Below, piece by piece: positions 1 through 9,120 of a stretch of 64,000 nucleotides of DNA. Numbering within the stretch: position 1 is the stretch's first letter; each line of letters starts with the position of its first letter. The notes beneath the pieces were generated by a model that was not told the DNA's origin, did not search any database, and saw nothing but the letters and a program-made list of their open reading frames with translations. Origin of the DNA: an uncultured Bacteroidota bacterium (GTDB taxonomy: Bacteria > Bacteroidota > Bacteroidia > Bacteroidales > P3); NCBI GenBank assembly GCA_902800395.1, contig CADCEC010000016.1:1-64000 (forward strand), in the 5' to 3' direction. The position numbers were made by a program, and so were the translations under genes.

Positions 1-73
1 AATTAAACTGAGGCTTAATGGTATGTCACCTGTCCAGTACAGGCAGGCTCATGAATCCTCAATTATTGTTTAA
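1..73 (+). CDS. IS3-family transposase (orfB), C-terminal fragment
   Basis: Only the last 23 codons are inside the window. In the frame that begins at base 2 they read IKLRLNGMSPVQYRQ and end IIV before TAA at 71-73. The LNGMSPVQYR signature is the usual C-terminal end of IS3/IS150-group DDE transposases. The stop is followed at once by an IS-type terminal repeat, as expected for an element whose 5' part lies left of the window. Whether the whole element is intact cannot be judged here. Confidence 0.75.
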   Translation, partial: IKLRLNGMSPVQYRQAHESSIIV

Positions 74-99
74 CCGTCCAACAATTGGGGTTCACATCA
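74..99 (+). mobile_element. Right terminal repeat of an IS3-family element
   Basis: The bases after the transposase stop contain GTCCAACAATTGGGGTTCA, which resembles right ends of IS150-group elements (TGTCCAAC...TTGGGG). It marks the likely boundary between the insertion sequence and the chromosome. The left end and the target duplication are outside the window. Confidence 0.6.
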
Positions 100-120
100 T
101 CCCCCGTCCCACCACTACAC

Positions 121-160
121 ACTAACCACTAACCCTAAACCTTAAACTTTAAACCTAATA
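121..160. repeat. 7-bp-period array between IS end and first lipoprotein gene
   Basis: About five degenerate 7-mers of the CTAACC/TAAACCT type follow one another. The rest of the 100-256 spacer is AT-rich with no recognisable gene. Confidence 0.6.
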
Positions 161-256
161 ACAACAATAAAAAAGGGATAAGGACGTTATTGATAATTAC
201 GGGATAGTTTTATATTGATTAGCAAACCAATTTAATAACTTTAAAAATCAAACATT

Positions 257-832
257 ATGAAGAAAACTTTATCAATCCTGATGGTCGCTTTTGCGATGAC
301 CGCGATGGTGGCTTGCAACAAGGACAAGGACAATGAAGACTCTCCGCTGAACATTGCCAACAACACGCTGGTATATGACGGCCAGACCTACACCTTCGAC
401 CATGTGGTGGTGGACTACTACCACAGTCAGCTCACTCTGATGGGTGCCTTCACCGATGACACACTTGAAAACGGCAGCCCCAAGCTCATGGTTCAGGGCA
501 TCCATATCATGCCTGAAGTCTGGAACAATAGTTTCGACCTAGCCGACGCCACTCAGTATCCCGATGGTGTGATGGTCTCTCTCCATCTTTACGGGGTGGT
601 GGAAATGACGTTCGAGATGTTTAACAATGGTGGAAACACCGGCGCTTACGGCACTCTCGACGGACAGGAATACGAGAATGAGTCAATCTTCAGCAGCGGT
701 ACCTACAGCGTCTCGGGCAACAACGATGGCACTCCCATTACTGTCACTTACGACGGTGTACTGAAGAACGGCAAGACGTTGAAGATGAAACTTGTTTCGG
801 ACAACTACCCCCTTGGCCCACAAGGGAGGTAA
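257..832 (+). CDS. Putative surface lipoprotein, unknown function
   Basis: The 191-residue product starts with a type II signal peptide (MKKTLSILMVAFAMTAMVAC) whose lipobox ends in Cys20. An acidic, Asn/Asp-rich linker (NKDKDNEDS) follows, typical of lipoproteins anchored in the Bacteroidetes envelope. The rest looks beta-rich and has no recognised domain. The gene lies just left of a second small lipoprotein gene on the same strand with a similar N-terminal plan (CNKDKD against CNKDED). The two may be distant paralogues and co-transcribed. Function is unknown. Confidence 0.75.
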   Translation: MKKTLSILMVAFAMTAMVACNKDKDNEDSPLNIANNTLVYDGQTYTFDHVVVDYYHSQLTLMGAFTDDTLENGSPKLMVQGIHIMPEVWNNSFDLADATQYPDGVMVSLHLYGVVEMTFEMFNNGGNTGAYGTLDGQEYENESIFSSGTYSVSGNNDGTPITVTYDGVLKNGKTLKMKLVSDNYPLGPQGR

Positions 833-883
833 CATCTCCATCGGTAACTTATTGAAAGTCGTATTGCTTCAAAAAAAATAACC

Positions 884-1390
884 ATGAAAACGCTTAAATT
901 TATCGTAGCACTTTGTGCAATAGGTCTTTGCTTTGCTTCGTGCAACAAAGACGAAGACAAGGGAAACGCATCCATCGAAGGCCGCTGGGAAGCTTTGCGC
1001 TTTGCAGACAACCCGGACGACATCGCCTTTGTAGCTATCTTTGTAGGTGAGAACCTCGACCTGTATGTTATCCCGTGGGGACAGCACATGGTGGGTACCT
1101 TTACTCTGACCAATGGAGTGATCAACTACAACATCACCGGGGCCTATCAGGCCTCCAGTGTCCCCGTCGCCTACGATGACGATGGCACCATGAACACCTA
1201 TTCGTGGTATATTGGAAACCTCGATGCCACCACACTCGAACTGACAGAAGGCTACAACTGGTACGCTATACGTGGCGTAGAATTTGAACGTGTCCAAGAT
1301 GATTTTGGTCAGTTTGAATTCAAGATCAGCGGAAATACCGCCACTAGTTCTTTGGTTGGCATCCCCGACCTGGTATTCCACAAAATATAA
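884..1390 (+). CDS. Small lipoprotein, unknown function
   Basis: The product has 168 residues with a lipoprotein signal (MKTLKFIVALCAIGLCFASC, Cys20) followed by NKDEDKGN. The mature part begins IEGRWEALRFADNPDD, reminiscent of lipocalin-like or DUF4488-type Bacteroidetes lipoproteins in which a GRW motif opens a small beta-barrel; this link is inference. It sits 51 bp after another lipoprotein gene and 15 bp before the alcohol dehydrogenase gene, so the three may form one transcript. Confidence 0.75.
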   Translation: MKTLKFIVALCAIGLCFASCNKDEDKGNASIEGRWEALRFADNPDDIAFVAIFVGENLDLYVIPWGQHMVGTFTLTNGVINYNITGAYQASSVPVAYDDDGTMNTYSWYIGNLDATTLELTEGYNWYAIRGVEFERVQDDFGQFEFKISGNTATSSLVGIPDLVFHKI

Positions 1391-1405
1391 TAGGCTGCAA
1401 GAGCC

Positions 1406-2578
1406 ATGTTAGGAAACATTTCTTATTACAATCCCACCAAGTTATATTTTGGTGATGAGTCTTTGAATTTCCTCAAGGACGAACTGAAGAACTACGGCCC
1501 CGTGGTGCTGCTCAACTACGGCAGCGGCAGCGTGAAGCGCAACGGTATCTACGACCAGGTGGTGGCCATCCTGAAAGAAGCTGGCAAGACCATCGTGGAG
1601 AATCCGGGCGTGATGACCAACCCCACGCTGGAGAAGCTGAACGAGGGTGTGAAGATTGCCCGCGAGAACAACGTGGACCTGATTCTGGCCCTCGGCGGCG
1701 GCAGCGTGTGCGACTACTCGAAGGCGGTGGCGGCATCGGTCTATTACGAGGGCGACTACTGGGATAAGTTCTGGCTCAAGCAGGAACAGCCTGCTGCCGA
1801 CCAGAAGCTGTTGCCCGTGGCTTGCATCCTGACGATGGCGGGAACAGGCTCGGAGATGAATGCCGGCACGGTGATTACCGATGCGGAGCACACCTTCAAG
1901 GTGGGCCACGTGTTCGACAGCCGCCTGATGCCGAAGTTCTCCATCCTGAATCCCAAGTTCACGATGACCGTGCCTCTCGACCAGATGAAGGCCGGCATCT
2001 ACGACATCATGAGCCACATCATGGAGCAGTACTTCTCTGATTTCGACGACAATACCAGCGACTACCTCTCCGAAGGACTCATGCGAAGCCTCATCACAGC
2101 CTCCCGTATCGCCGTGAAGAACCCGCAGGACTACGAAGCCCGCTCGAACATCATGTGGACAGCCACTTGGGCGCTCAACACCCTCCTCGGCAAGGGCAAG
2201 AAGGAGGACTGGATGGTGCACATGATTGGTCACAGCGTGGGCGCCTGGACACACGCCCCTCACGGCTATGCGCTGGCTTCCGTCTCGATGGCTTACTATC
2301 GCAGGGCGATGGAAAACGGCATGCCTAAGTTTGCCCGTTTTGCGCACAACGTCTGGGATATTCCTGCCGAGGGCAAGAGCGAACGAGAACTGGCAGAGGC
2401 TGGATTGGAGGCCCTGAAGAACTGGATGCTGGAGATAGGTCTGCCGCTCACCATCAGTGAATTGGGTGCCACCAACGAGATGATTCCCGGCATCACCGAG
2501 ACCACCGTCGTCTATCCCGCCGGCTATCTTGACCTCACGAAAGAGGACATCACGGAGATACTAAAGGAGAGTATGTAA
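1406..2578 (+). CDS. Iron-containing (butanol-type) alcohol dehydrogenase
   Basis: This 390-residue protein matches group III Fe-type alcohol dehydrogenases of the BdhA/YqhD kind, which reduce aldehydes with NAD(P)H. The N-terminal nucleotide-binding half carries LALGGGSVCDYSKA (GGGS at about 97-100). The C-terminal helical half carries the metal-binding segments DIMSHIMEQYF and HMIGHSVGAWTHAPHG, with the expected His and Asp residues. Length is normal for the family. It probably handles redox balance or aldehyde detoxification in the cytoplasm; the natural substrate cannot be read from sequence. It converges with the prsW-like gene. Confidence 0.9.
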   Translation: MLGNISYYNPTKLYFGDESLNFLKDELKNYGPVVLLNYGSGSVKRNGIYDQVVAILKEAGKTIVENPGVMTNPTLEKLNEGVKIARENNVDLILALGGGSVCDYSKAVAASVYYEGDYWDKFWLKQEQPAADQKLLPVACILTMAGTGSEMNAGTVITDAEHTFKVGHVFDSRLMPKFSILNPKFTMTVPLDQMKAGIYDIMSHIMEQYFSDFDDNTSDYLSEGLMRSLITASRIAVKNPQDYEARSNIMWTATWALNTLLGKGKKEDWMVHMIGHSVGAWTHAPHGYALASVSMAYYRRAMENGMPKFARFAHNVWDIPAEGKSERELAEAGLEALKNWMLEIGLPLTISELGATNEMIPGITETTVVYPAGYLDLTKEDITEILKESM

Positions 2579-2583
2579 AACAT

Positions 2584-2613
2584 GTTGGCAGGGCCGTCGA
2601 CGGCTCCGCCAAC
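2584..2613. terminator. Hairpin between convergent genes
   Basis: GTTGGC (2584-2589) pairs with GCCAAC (2608-2613) around an inner GCCGTCGACGGC palindrome. It lies between the convergent alcohol dehydrogenase and PrsW genes. There is no clear U tract, so termination is only inferred from position. Confidence 0.4.
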
Positions 2614-2617
2614 GACC

Positions 2618-3664
2618 TCAAAGCGATGAAATCAGGTCCTCGAGGGCTTTGCGGTCGGCGGGGTAAAACTTGAGCAGAGGGGCTACAGTCATGCGGGCTG
2701 TGGGACCGAGTCGGCGCTCCAGCTTACGGTATTCCTCGTGTTGCGACAGCAGCGTGCGACGGCGCTCCTCGTCCATTTTGTATTCCACTCCCGCCTCGCA
2801 AGCCATAAAGCGGCTCTTGGCGGCGATGAGGAGTTCGATATGCAGCTGCACATAGCAGACAAGGTCGAAGAAGACCTCCGGCGAGAAGGAATCCTTCACC
2901 GCCAGCAGGTATCGGCCCGTGGGTGTCTGTTCGAAACGCCCCTCGCGGATGGCGAGAATCAGCTCCAGCTGCTTGTCGAGCCCGCGGTCCATCCAGCGGT
3001 GTATCATACGGCTGTCGTAATTCCACGTCCACACCAACAGGCCGGTCATCAAGGCGAAGACAACGACGAGCTGCACCACCGGTGAGGTGAATGTTGAAAT
3101 TTCATGGTTGAACGGTGCATCGTGAAGGATATGAAGCATTGGGGAGGAAAGCAGAAGGAGAAGGACTATCCAGACGTCTTTCTGCCTGACCTTCAGTTGC
3201 GATCGGCGACGCTCCACAATCCTCACGGCGAACATCAGGCCTGCGGCGATAATGGCGCTGCAACCCATGTGTAAAAGCGCCACCTCGAGGCCGCGGAGGA
3301 TCGCGGTGCCTATCCCCATCGGCTCGCCACCAAAGAGATCGAGCAGGGTCTCCACCATGCAGAAGCCTGCGCCCACGGCAGCACCGGAGATCACGCTGTC
3401 GATGAAGAAGACTATCTTCTTGCGCCACGCAAGCGCTATCAGCGGCAGCGCCTTCACCAACTCCTCAAAGATGGGGGTGATGATAACTGAGAGTTGGGAG
3501 TTTAAAGGAATGAGGCGGAAAGTGAAGAAGCAGATTAGGGCAGCCAGCAGACCGCAGAGCACCAGATGCAAGAGCCGACGCAGGCTGATGAGGGCGAAAC
3601 GGTCGATGGAGTAGACCACTTCGAGATAGATGAAAACGGGAAGGAATGCAGCGATAAAAGCCAT
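2618..3664 (-). CDS. PrsW-family intramembrane metalloprotease
   Basis: The 348-residue protein has several N-terminal membrane segments that carry the PrsW/RceI-like motifs: FEELVK (Glu67-Glu68), GAAVGAGFCMVE (Glu105) and LLHMGCSA (His132). These are the presumed metal ligands of the CAAX-protease/PrsW superfamily. In Bacillus PrsW cleaves an anti-sigma factor; no anti-sigma gene is next to this one, so the substrate here is unknown. The last 130 residues form a soluble, charged helical domain beyond the core. It ends 40 bp from the alcohol dehydrogenase stop, and its start faces the end of sdaA, both on the minus strand. Confidence 0.8.
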   Translation of the reverse strand: MAFIAAFLPVFIYLEVVYSIDRFALISLRRLLHLVLCGLLAALICFFTFRLIPLNSQLSVIITPIFEELVKALPLIALAWRKKIVFFIDSVISGAAVGAGFCMVETLLDLFGGEPMGIGTAILRGLEVALLHMGCSAIIAAGLMFAVRIVERRRSQLKVRQKDVWIVLLLLLSSPMLHILHDAPFNHEISTFTSPVVQLVVVFALMTGLLVWTWNYDSRMIHRWMDRGLDKQLELILAIREGRFEQTPTGRYLLAVKDSFSPEVFFDLVCYVQLHIELLIAAKSRFMACEAGVEYKMDEERRRTLLSQHEEYRKLERRLGPTARMTVAPLLKFYPADRKALEDLISSL

Positions 3665-3709
3665 ATTACAACAATTTTTTATTCATAATATTTCATATTT
3701 TCTTTGTCT

Positions 3710-4915
<1,206 letters not shown>

Positions 4916-4916
4916 A

Positions 4917-5744
4917 TTATTCTTTTATTTCGGTGGTTGGCGGAAGTTCGTACATCACGCGGGCGTGGTTGGTGCGGATGAGCTGGGTGTCGAGGGTGCG
5001 GCCGGTAGCGCGGTAGATGGTGTCGCGGTAGACCTCGCCGTTACGGTAGACGACGCCCTCCTCACGTGAGAAGAACTCATTTTCAGCATGTATATGGAAG
5101 GTGTGGGGCTGTGGCTCCTCGGCGCGGAGCTCGCCACAGAGGTATTCGCCGTCGACCCATAGGTGCAACTGGTAGGTGTTGGAGGTGCGATTGCAGACAC
5201 GGTAGTCAATATAATTATAGGAGATGCTGGTGCCCGTGCCAAAGGGAATCTGGCGGCCGAAGTCGGGGAAGAGGTCCAGCCCGTCGTGGTGGTGGTGCTC
5301 GGTGATGGTGAGGTCGCTGTGCAGCACCATCCAGTGGATGAGGTTCGAGAGCTGGCACATGCCGCCGCCGATGCCCTGCGAGGGGCACCCTTTGGCGATG
5401 GTGAGACCTTCCTTGTAGCCCTTACGCTTGGTGGTGCGGCCGATGAGACGCCAAACGGAGAAAGTCTCGCCGGGCCGGATGAGGAGTCCGTCGATATGCT
5501 TCACCGCCAGCGCGAGGTTGGTGGCCTTATTCTCCTGCAGCTGCATATTCACGTTTCCCAAACGGCGGCGGATGAGCGAATTATGGTGATAGACGAGGAC
5601 TGGCAGCGGCTCGGAGGCCCTCTGCTTGGCGAAGCGGGTATTTCCGAAGAGGTCCTTCAGATGGCGTTCAAAGATGCCTTTCTCCACCGAGAGACGGTAG
5701 GTGAAAGGGGATATTTCGCAAAACAGTTTTCGTTTCATTTTCAT
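4917..5744 (-). CDS. VanW-family protein
   Basis: The 275-residue product matches the VanW family: RPGETFSVWRLIGRTTKRKGY, GIGGGMCQLSNLIHWMVLHSDL and HHHHDGLDLFPDFGRQIPFGTG are the conserved blocks. VanW sits in some vancomycin-resistance clusters, but most family members are chromosomal proteins of unknown, probably envelope-related, role. No signal peptide is evident. It is the first gene of a likely vanW-sdaA transcript. No glycopeptide-resistance genes lie nearby, so resistance should not be inferred. Confidence 0.85.
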   Translation of the reverse strand: MKMKRKLFCEISPFTYRLSVEKGIFERHLKDLFGNTRFAKQRASEPLPVLVYHHNSLIRRRLGNVNMQLQENKATNLALAVKHIDGLLIRPGETFSVWRLIGRTTKRKGYKEGLTIAKGCPSQGIGGGMCQLSNLIHWMVLHSDLTITEHHHHDGLDLFPDFGRQIPFGTGTSISYNYIDYRVCNRTSNTYQLHLWVDGEYLCGELRAEEPQPHTFHIHAENEFFSREEGVVYRNGEVYRDTIYRATGRTLDTQLIRTNHARVMYELPPTTEIKE

Positions 5745-5830
5745 AATGCCGACCGGAAGTCAGCGTTCCATTTTTCGTGAATTTCGAGGTGCAAAAATAC
5801 AAATTTTTTTCAAAACAGAATCAAAAAAAT

Positions 5831-5888
5831 GAAGCGCTGACATCCTATTGGCATAAAAAGAAGCGCTGACATCCTATTGGCATAAAAA
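5831..5888. repeat. Perfect 29-bp tandem duplication
   Basis: A 29-bp unit starting GAAGCGCTGACATCCTATTG and ending in GCATAAAAA occurs twice head to tail (5831-5859 and 5860-5888). It lies in the divergent spacer between vanW and korA, just upstream of the korA promoter, and may be a recent slippage event or a duplicated regulator site. Confidence 0.85.
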
Positions 5889-5911
5889 AAGGAATTGTTT
5901 AAAAATATTTC

Positions 5912-5941
5912 TTGCAGAGTAATTTTTATTTTGTATATTTG
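5912..5941 (+). promoter_or_regulatory. Bacteroidetes promoter for korAB
   Basis: TATATTTG at 5934-5941 fits the -7 box TAnnTTTG, and TTG at 5912-5914 lies 19 bp upstream as the -33 element. The korA ATG follows 43 bp later. Confidence 0.75.
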
Positions 5942-5984
5942 CACTTTCAACATTTAAATAAATTAACAAAAACATATAAATAAC

Positions 5985-7823
5985 ATGTCAGAGAATCAGA
6001 TAGTTAATAAAGAGGACCTTGTGGTCCGATTTGCTGGCGACTCGGGTGACGGCATGCAGCTTAGCGGCACACTGTTCAGCGACGCATCGGCCCTGACCGG
6101 TAACGACATCGCCACCTTCCCCGATTATCCCGCCGAAATCCGTGCTCCGCACAACACCATCGCCGGTGTCTCCGGTTACCAGGTGCATGTGGGTAACCAC
6201 ATCTATTCGAGCGGCGACAAGTGCGACATTCTGGTGGCTATGAACCCCGCCGCCTTCAAGTCGCAGCTGAAGTGGGCCAAGAAGGGTGCCACCGTCATCG
6301 TCGACATCGACACCTTCACCGACGAGGCTATGGAGAAGGCCGGTTACACCAGCAACCCCTTCACCGACGAGTTGGAGCGTGCCTACACCATCATCAAGGC
6401 CCCCATCACCTCGTTTACCGAGAAGATCGGTGAGGCCCAGGGTGTGGACAAGAAGACCGCCGACAAGAGCCGTAATATGTTCGCCCTCGGCATCATCTTC
6501 TACTCGACCCACAAGACCCTCGACCATACCTTTGCCTATCTGGAGCGCAAGTTCGCCAAGAAACCCGCCGTCATCGAGCTGAACAAGGCCGTGCTGACTG
6601 AGGGTTACGAATATGCCGACAAGCTGGAGGTGATGCACTCGCACATCTTCGAGGTTGCCCATGCCGACAAGATGGAGAAGGGCCGCTACCGCAACATCAC
6701 CGGTAACGTGGCCACCGCTTGGGGTCTGCTCGCCGCCTCTGAGAAGAGCGGCCGCCGTCTCTTCCTCGGCAGTTATCCTATCACCCCCGCTACCGATGTC
6801 ATGGTCGAGCTGGCCAAGCACAAGAGCCTTGGTGCCCGTGTGTTCCAGGCCGAAGACGAGATTGCCGGTATCTGCTCCGCCATCGGCGCCAGTTATGCCG
6901 GTGCTCTGGCTTGCACCAGCACCTCCGGTCCCGGTCTCTCGCTGAAGAGCGAAGCTCTGGGATTGGCCGTGATGACCGAGCTGCCCTTGGTCGTCGTCGA
7001 CGTGCAGCGCGGCGGTCCCTCCACGGGTCTGCCCACCAAGACTGAGCAGAGCGACCTCAACCAGGCCCTCTACGGCCGCAATGGCGAGGCTCCCCTGGTG
7101 GTCGTTGCCGCCTCGAGCTCAGCCAACTGCTTCTACTGGGCCTTCAACGCCGCCAAGATTGCCCTCGAGCACATGACCCCCGTCATCCTGCTCACCGACG
7201 GCTATCTGGGCAACGGCAGCCAGCTGTTCAAGATTCCCAGCATGAAAGACATGCCCGAAATCAAGCCGCGTCTGGCCAAGGAGAACGACCCGAACTACCG
7301 TCCGTTCCGCCGCGACGAGGAGAAGTTTGCCCGCGAATGGGCTCTCCCCGGCATGGAAGGCCTGAGCCACCGCGTGGGCGGTCTTGAGAAGTGCCCCGAC
7401 GGTCCTCTCAGCACCGATCCCGAGAACCACGCCCTGATGACCAAGAACCGTCAGGAGAAGGTGAACCGCGTGGCCAACTACATCCCCGACCAGGAGGTGA
7501 CCGGCGCCAAAGACGCCGACCTGCTCGTGGTGGGCTGGGGCGGCACCAGCGGTGCTCTGACCCTCGCCGTCGAGGAGATGAACAACGAAGGCAAGAAGGT
7601 AGCCTACACCCACTTCAACTACATCTGCCCGCTGCCGAAGAACACCGGCGACATCCTGCGCAAGTACAAGAAGATTGTGGTCTGCGAGCTGAACAACGGC
7701 CAGTTCGCCGGCTACCTGCGCACCCAGTTCCCGGAGTGCCCCATGACCCAGTACAACAAGGTGATGGGCCTGCCCTTCGAGGTTGGCGAGCTGAAAGAGC
7801 ACTTCAACAGTTTAATTGGATAA
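5985..7823 (+). CDS. korA: 2-oxoacid:ferredoxin oxidoreductase, alpha subunit
   Basis: This 612-residue subunit combines a gamma-type domain (FAGDSGDGMQLSG near the N-terminus, about 1-190) with the pyrimidine-binding domain I/II of the alpha chain (GSYPITPATDVMVELAKH, QAEDEIAGICSAIGASYAGA, TSTSGPGLSLKSEALGLAVM). This fused layout is that of KorA-type enzymes, which decarboxylate 2-oxoglutarate or related oxoacids to acyl-CoA while reducing ferredoxin. The beta chain is the next gene. Substrate choice between 2-oxoglutarate and branched-chain oxoacids cannot be proven from sequence. Codon use is strongly biased, as expected for high expression. Confidence 0.92.
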   Translation: MSENQIVNKEDLVVRFAGDSGDGMQLSGTLFSDASALTGNDIATFPDYPAEIRAPHNTIAGVSGYQVHVGNHIYSSGDKCDILVAMNPAAFKSQLKWAKKGATVIVDIDTFTDEAMEKAGYTSNPFTDELERAYTIIKAPITSFTEKIGEAQGVDKKTADKSRNMFALGIIFYSTHKTLDHTFAYLERKFAKKPAVIELNKAVLTEGYEYADKLEVMHSHIFEVAHADKMEKGRYRNITGNVATAWGLLAASEKSGRRLFLGSYPITPATDVMVELAKHKSLGARVFQAEDEIAGICSAIGASYAGALACTSTSGPGLSLKSEALGLAVMTELPLVVVDVQRGGPSTGLPTKTEQSDLNQALYGRNGEAPLVVVAASSSANCFYWAFNAAKIALEHMTPVILLTDGYLGNGSQLFKIPSMKDMPEIKPRLAKENDPNYRPFRRDEEKFAREWALPGMEGLSHRVGGLEKCPDGPLSTDPENHALMTKNRQEKVNRVANYIPDQEVTGAKDADLLVVGWGGTSGALTLAVEEMNNEGKKVAYTHFNYICPLPKNTGDILRKYKKIVVCELNNGQFAGYLRTQFPECPMTQYNKVMGLPFEVGELKEHFNSLIG

Positions 7824-7833
7824 ATAACAATGG

Positions 7834-7945
7834 AAGTTAAAGAATTAAAGAAGTTATCGCGCTTCGCGCTAGAAGTTACAGACAATACCGCCTGCCGGAA
7901 CACTTGTCTTTAACTCCTTTAACTTCTTAACTTCTTTAACTCCCC
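7834..7945. repeat. Inverted 7-bp-type repeats in the korA-korB spacer
   Basis: GTTAAAGAATTAAAGAAGTT near the korA stop faces an array of TTTAACTTCTTAACTTC type before korB, so the spacer can fold into a long imperfect hairpin with GCGCTTCGCGC inside. It could tune the KorA:KorB ratio; that is inference. Confidence 0.55.
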
Positions 7946-7959
7946 CAAAAAATAAGACA

Positions 7960-8994
7960 ATGGAAAAGCATTTTGTTCCCAAAGCGGATAAAGAATATAC
8001 CAAGGCTGATTTCCAGAGCGACCAGATGGTGAAGTGGTGCCCCGGTTGTGGCGACCACGCCATCCTCGCCGCCCTGCTGGCCACCTTCCCCAAGACGGGT
8101 TACAAGAAAGAGAACGTCTGCATGGTGAGTGGTATCGGCTGCTCGAGCCGTATCCCCTACTATGTGGACACCTACGGATTCCACAGCATCCACGGCCGCG
8201 CCTGCGCCATTGCCACGGGTGTGAAGCTCGCCAACCCCGCCCTCAGCGTGTGGGTGAACATGGGCGACGGTGACTCGATGGCCATCGGCGGCAACCACCT
8301 CATCCACGCTGTGCGCCGCAATCAGGACCTGAACATCACCATCTTCAATAACGAGATTTACGGCTTGACCAAAGGTCAGTATAGCCCCACGACGAAGTTC
8401 GGCCAGGTCACCAAGACCTCGCCCTACGGCACCATCGACTATCCCTTCAATCCCGGCGAGCTCGTCATGGGCGCCCAGGGCACCTTCTTCGCCCGCACCC
8501 TCGACTGCGTGCCGCAGTTGAGCACCGAGTGCATGACCCGCGCCGCCCAGCATGACGGCTGCTCTGTCACCGAGGTGCTGCAGAACTGCGTCATCTTCAA
8601 CGACAAGACGCATGCCGCCATCACCGACCGCGCCGTCCGCGACGACCGTACCATCGTGCTGGAGCACGGCAAGCCCATGCTCTTCGGCAAGAACAAGGAG
8701 AAAGGTCTGCGCTTCAACGGCCGCCAGCTCGAGGTTGTCACCCTCGGCGAGAACGGCATCACCATCGACGACATCATGGTGCACGACGAGACCACCGAGG
8801 ATACCGGCATTCACATGATGCTGGCCCACATGGGTCCCGCAGCGGGTCTTCCCGTAGCCCTCGGCGTCATCCGCAACGTGAAGAAAGTCAGCTACACCCA
8901 GCTCTATGAGGAGCAGATGGACGAGCAGATGGCCACCGGCAAATACAAATGCATGGACGACCTGCTCAACAGTGGCGACACCTGGGAAGTGTGA
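7960..8994 (+). CDS. korB: 2-oxoacid:ferredoxin oxidoreductase, beta subunit
   Basis: The 344-residue protein binds thiamine diphosphate. Visible motifs are KWCPGCGDHAILAAL at the N-terminus, GIGCSSRIPYY, and the ThDP/Mg segment MGDGDSMAIGGNHLIHAV followed by NNEIYGLTKGQYSPTT. It pairs with the KorA gene 136 bp upstream to form the oxidoreductase that joins oxoacid oxidation to ferredoxin reduction. Length and motif order are normal. A strong hairpin terminator follows. Confidence 0.93.
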   Translation: MEKHFVPKADKEYTKADFQSDQMVKWCPGCGDHAILAALLATFPKTGYKKENVCMVSGIGCSSRIPYYVDTYGFHSIHGRACAIATGVKLANPALSVWVNMGDGDSMAIGGNHLIHAVRRNQDLNITIFNNEIYGLTKGQYSPTTKFGQVTKTSPYGTIDYPFNPGELVMGAQGTFFARTLDCVPQLSTECMTRAAQHDGCSVTEVLQNCVIFNDKTHAAITDRAVRDDRTIVLEHGKPMLFGKNKEKGLRFNGRQLEVVTLGENGITIDDIMVHDETTEDTGIHMMLAHMGPAAGLPVALGVIRNVKKVSYTQLYEEQMDEQMATGKYKCMDDLLNSGDTWEV

Positions 8995-9000
8995 GATTAG

Positions 9001-9028
9001 TTAAGAGTTAAGAGATAAAAGTTAATAG
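9001..9028 (+). repeat. 7-bp-period array after korB
   Basis: Four units (TTAAGAG, TTAAGAG, ATAAAAG, TTAATAG) lie between the korB stop and its terminator. Confidence 0.75.
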
Positions 9029-9032
9029 TTGG

Positions 9033-9066
9033 GAGGCCGGCAGATTGCCGGCCTCTTACATTTTTC
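9033..9066 (+). terminator. Intrinsic terminator of korAB
   Basis: GAGGCCGGC (9033-9041) pairs with GCCGGCCTC (9047-9055) around a 5-nt loop, followed by TTACATTTTTC. The core GCCGGCagattGCCGGC recurs with two changes inside the DUF4105 gene at 24727-24743. Confidence 0.8.
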
Positions 9067-9067
9067 T

Positions 9068-9098
9068 TTTGCCATATTAAATATTTTTTGTATCTTTG
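9068..9098 (+). promoter_or_regulatory. Promoter of the subtilase gene
   Basis: TTTG at 9068-9071 and TATCTTTG at 9091-9098 are spaced 19 bp apart, a good match to the Bacteroidetes -33/-7 pattern; the ATG is at 9121. Confidence 0.75.
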
Positions 9099-9120
9099 CA
9101 TTTAATATATATGCAGACCC

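Noticed and set aside
4917-5744. Vancomycin resistance locus
   Set aside because: Only a VanW-family gene is present. No vanA/H/X/Y or VanRS-type genes are near, and family members are widespread in non-resistant bacteria.
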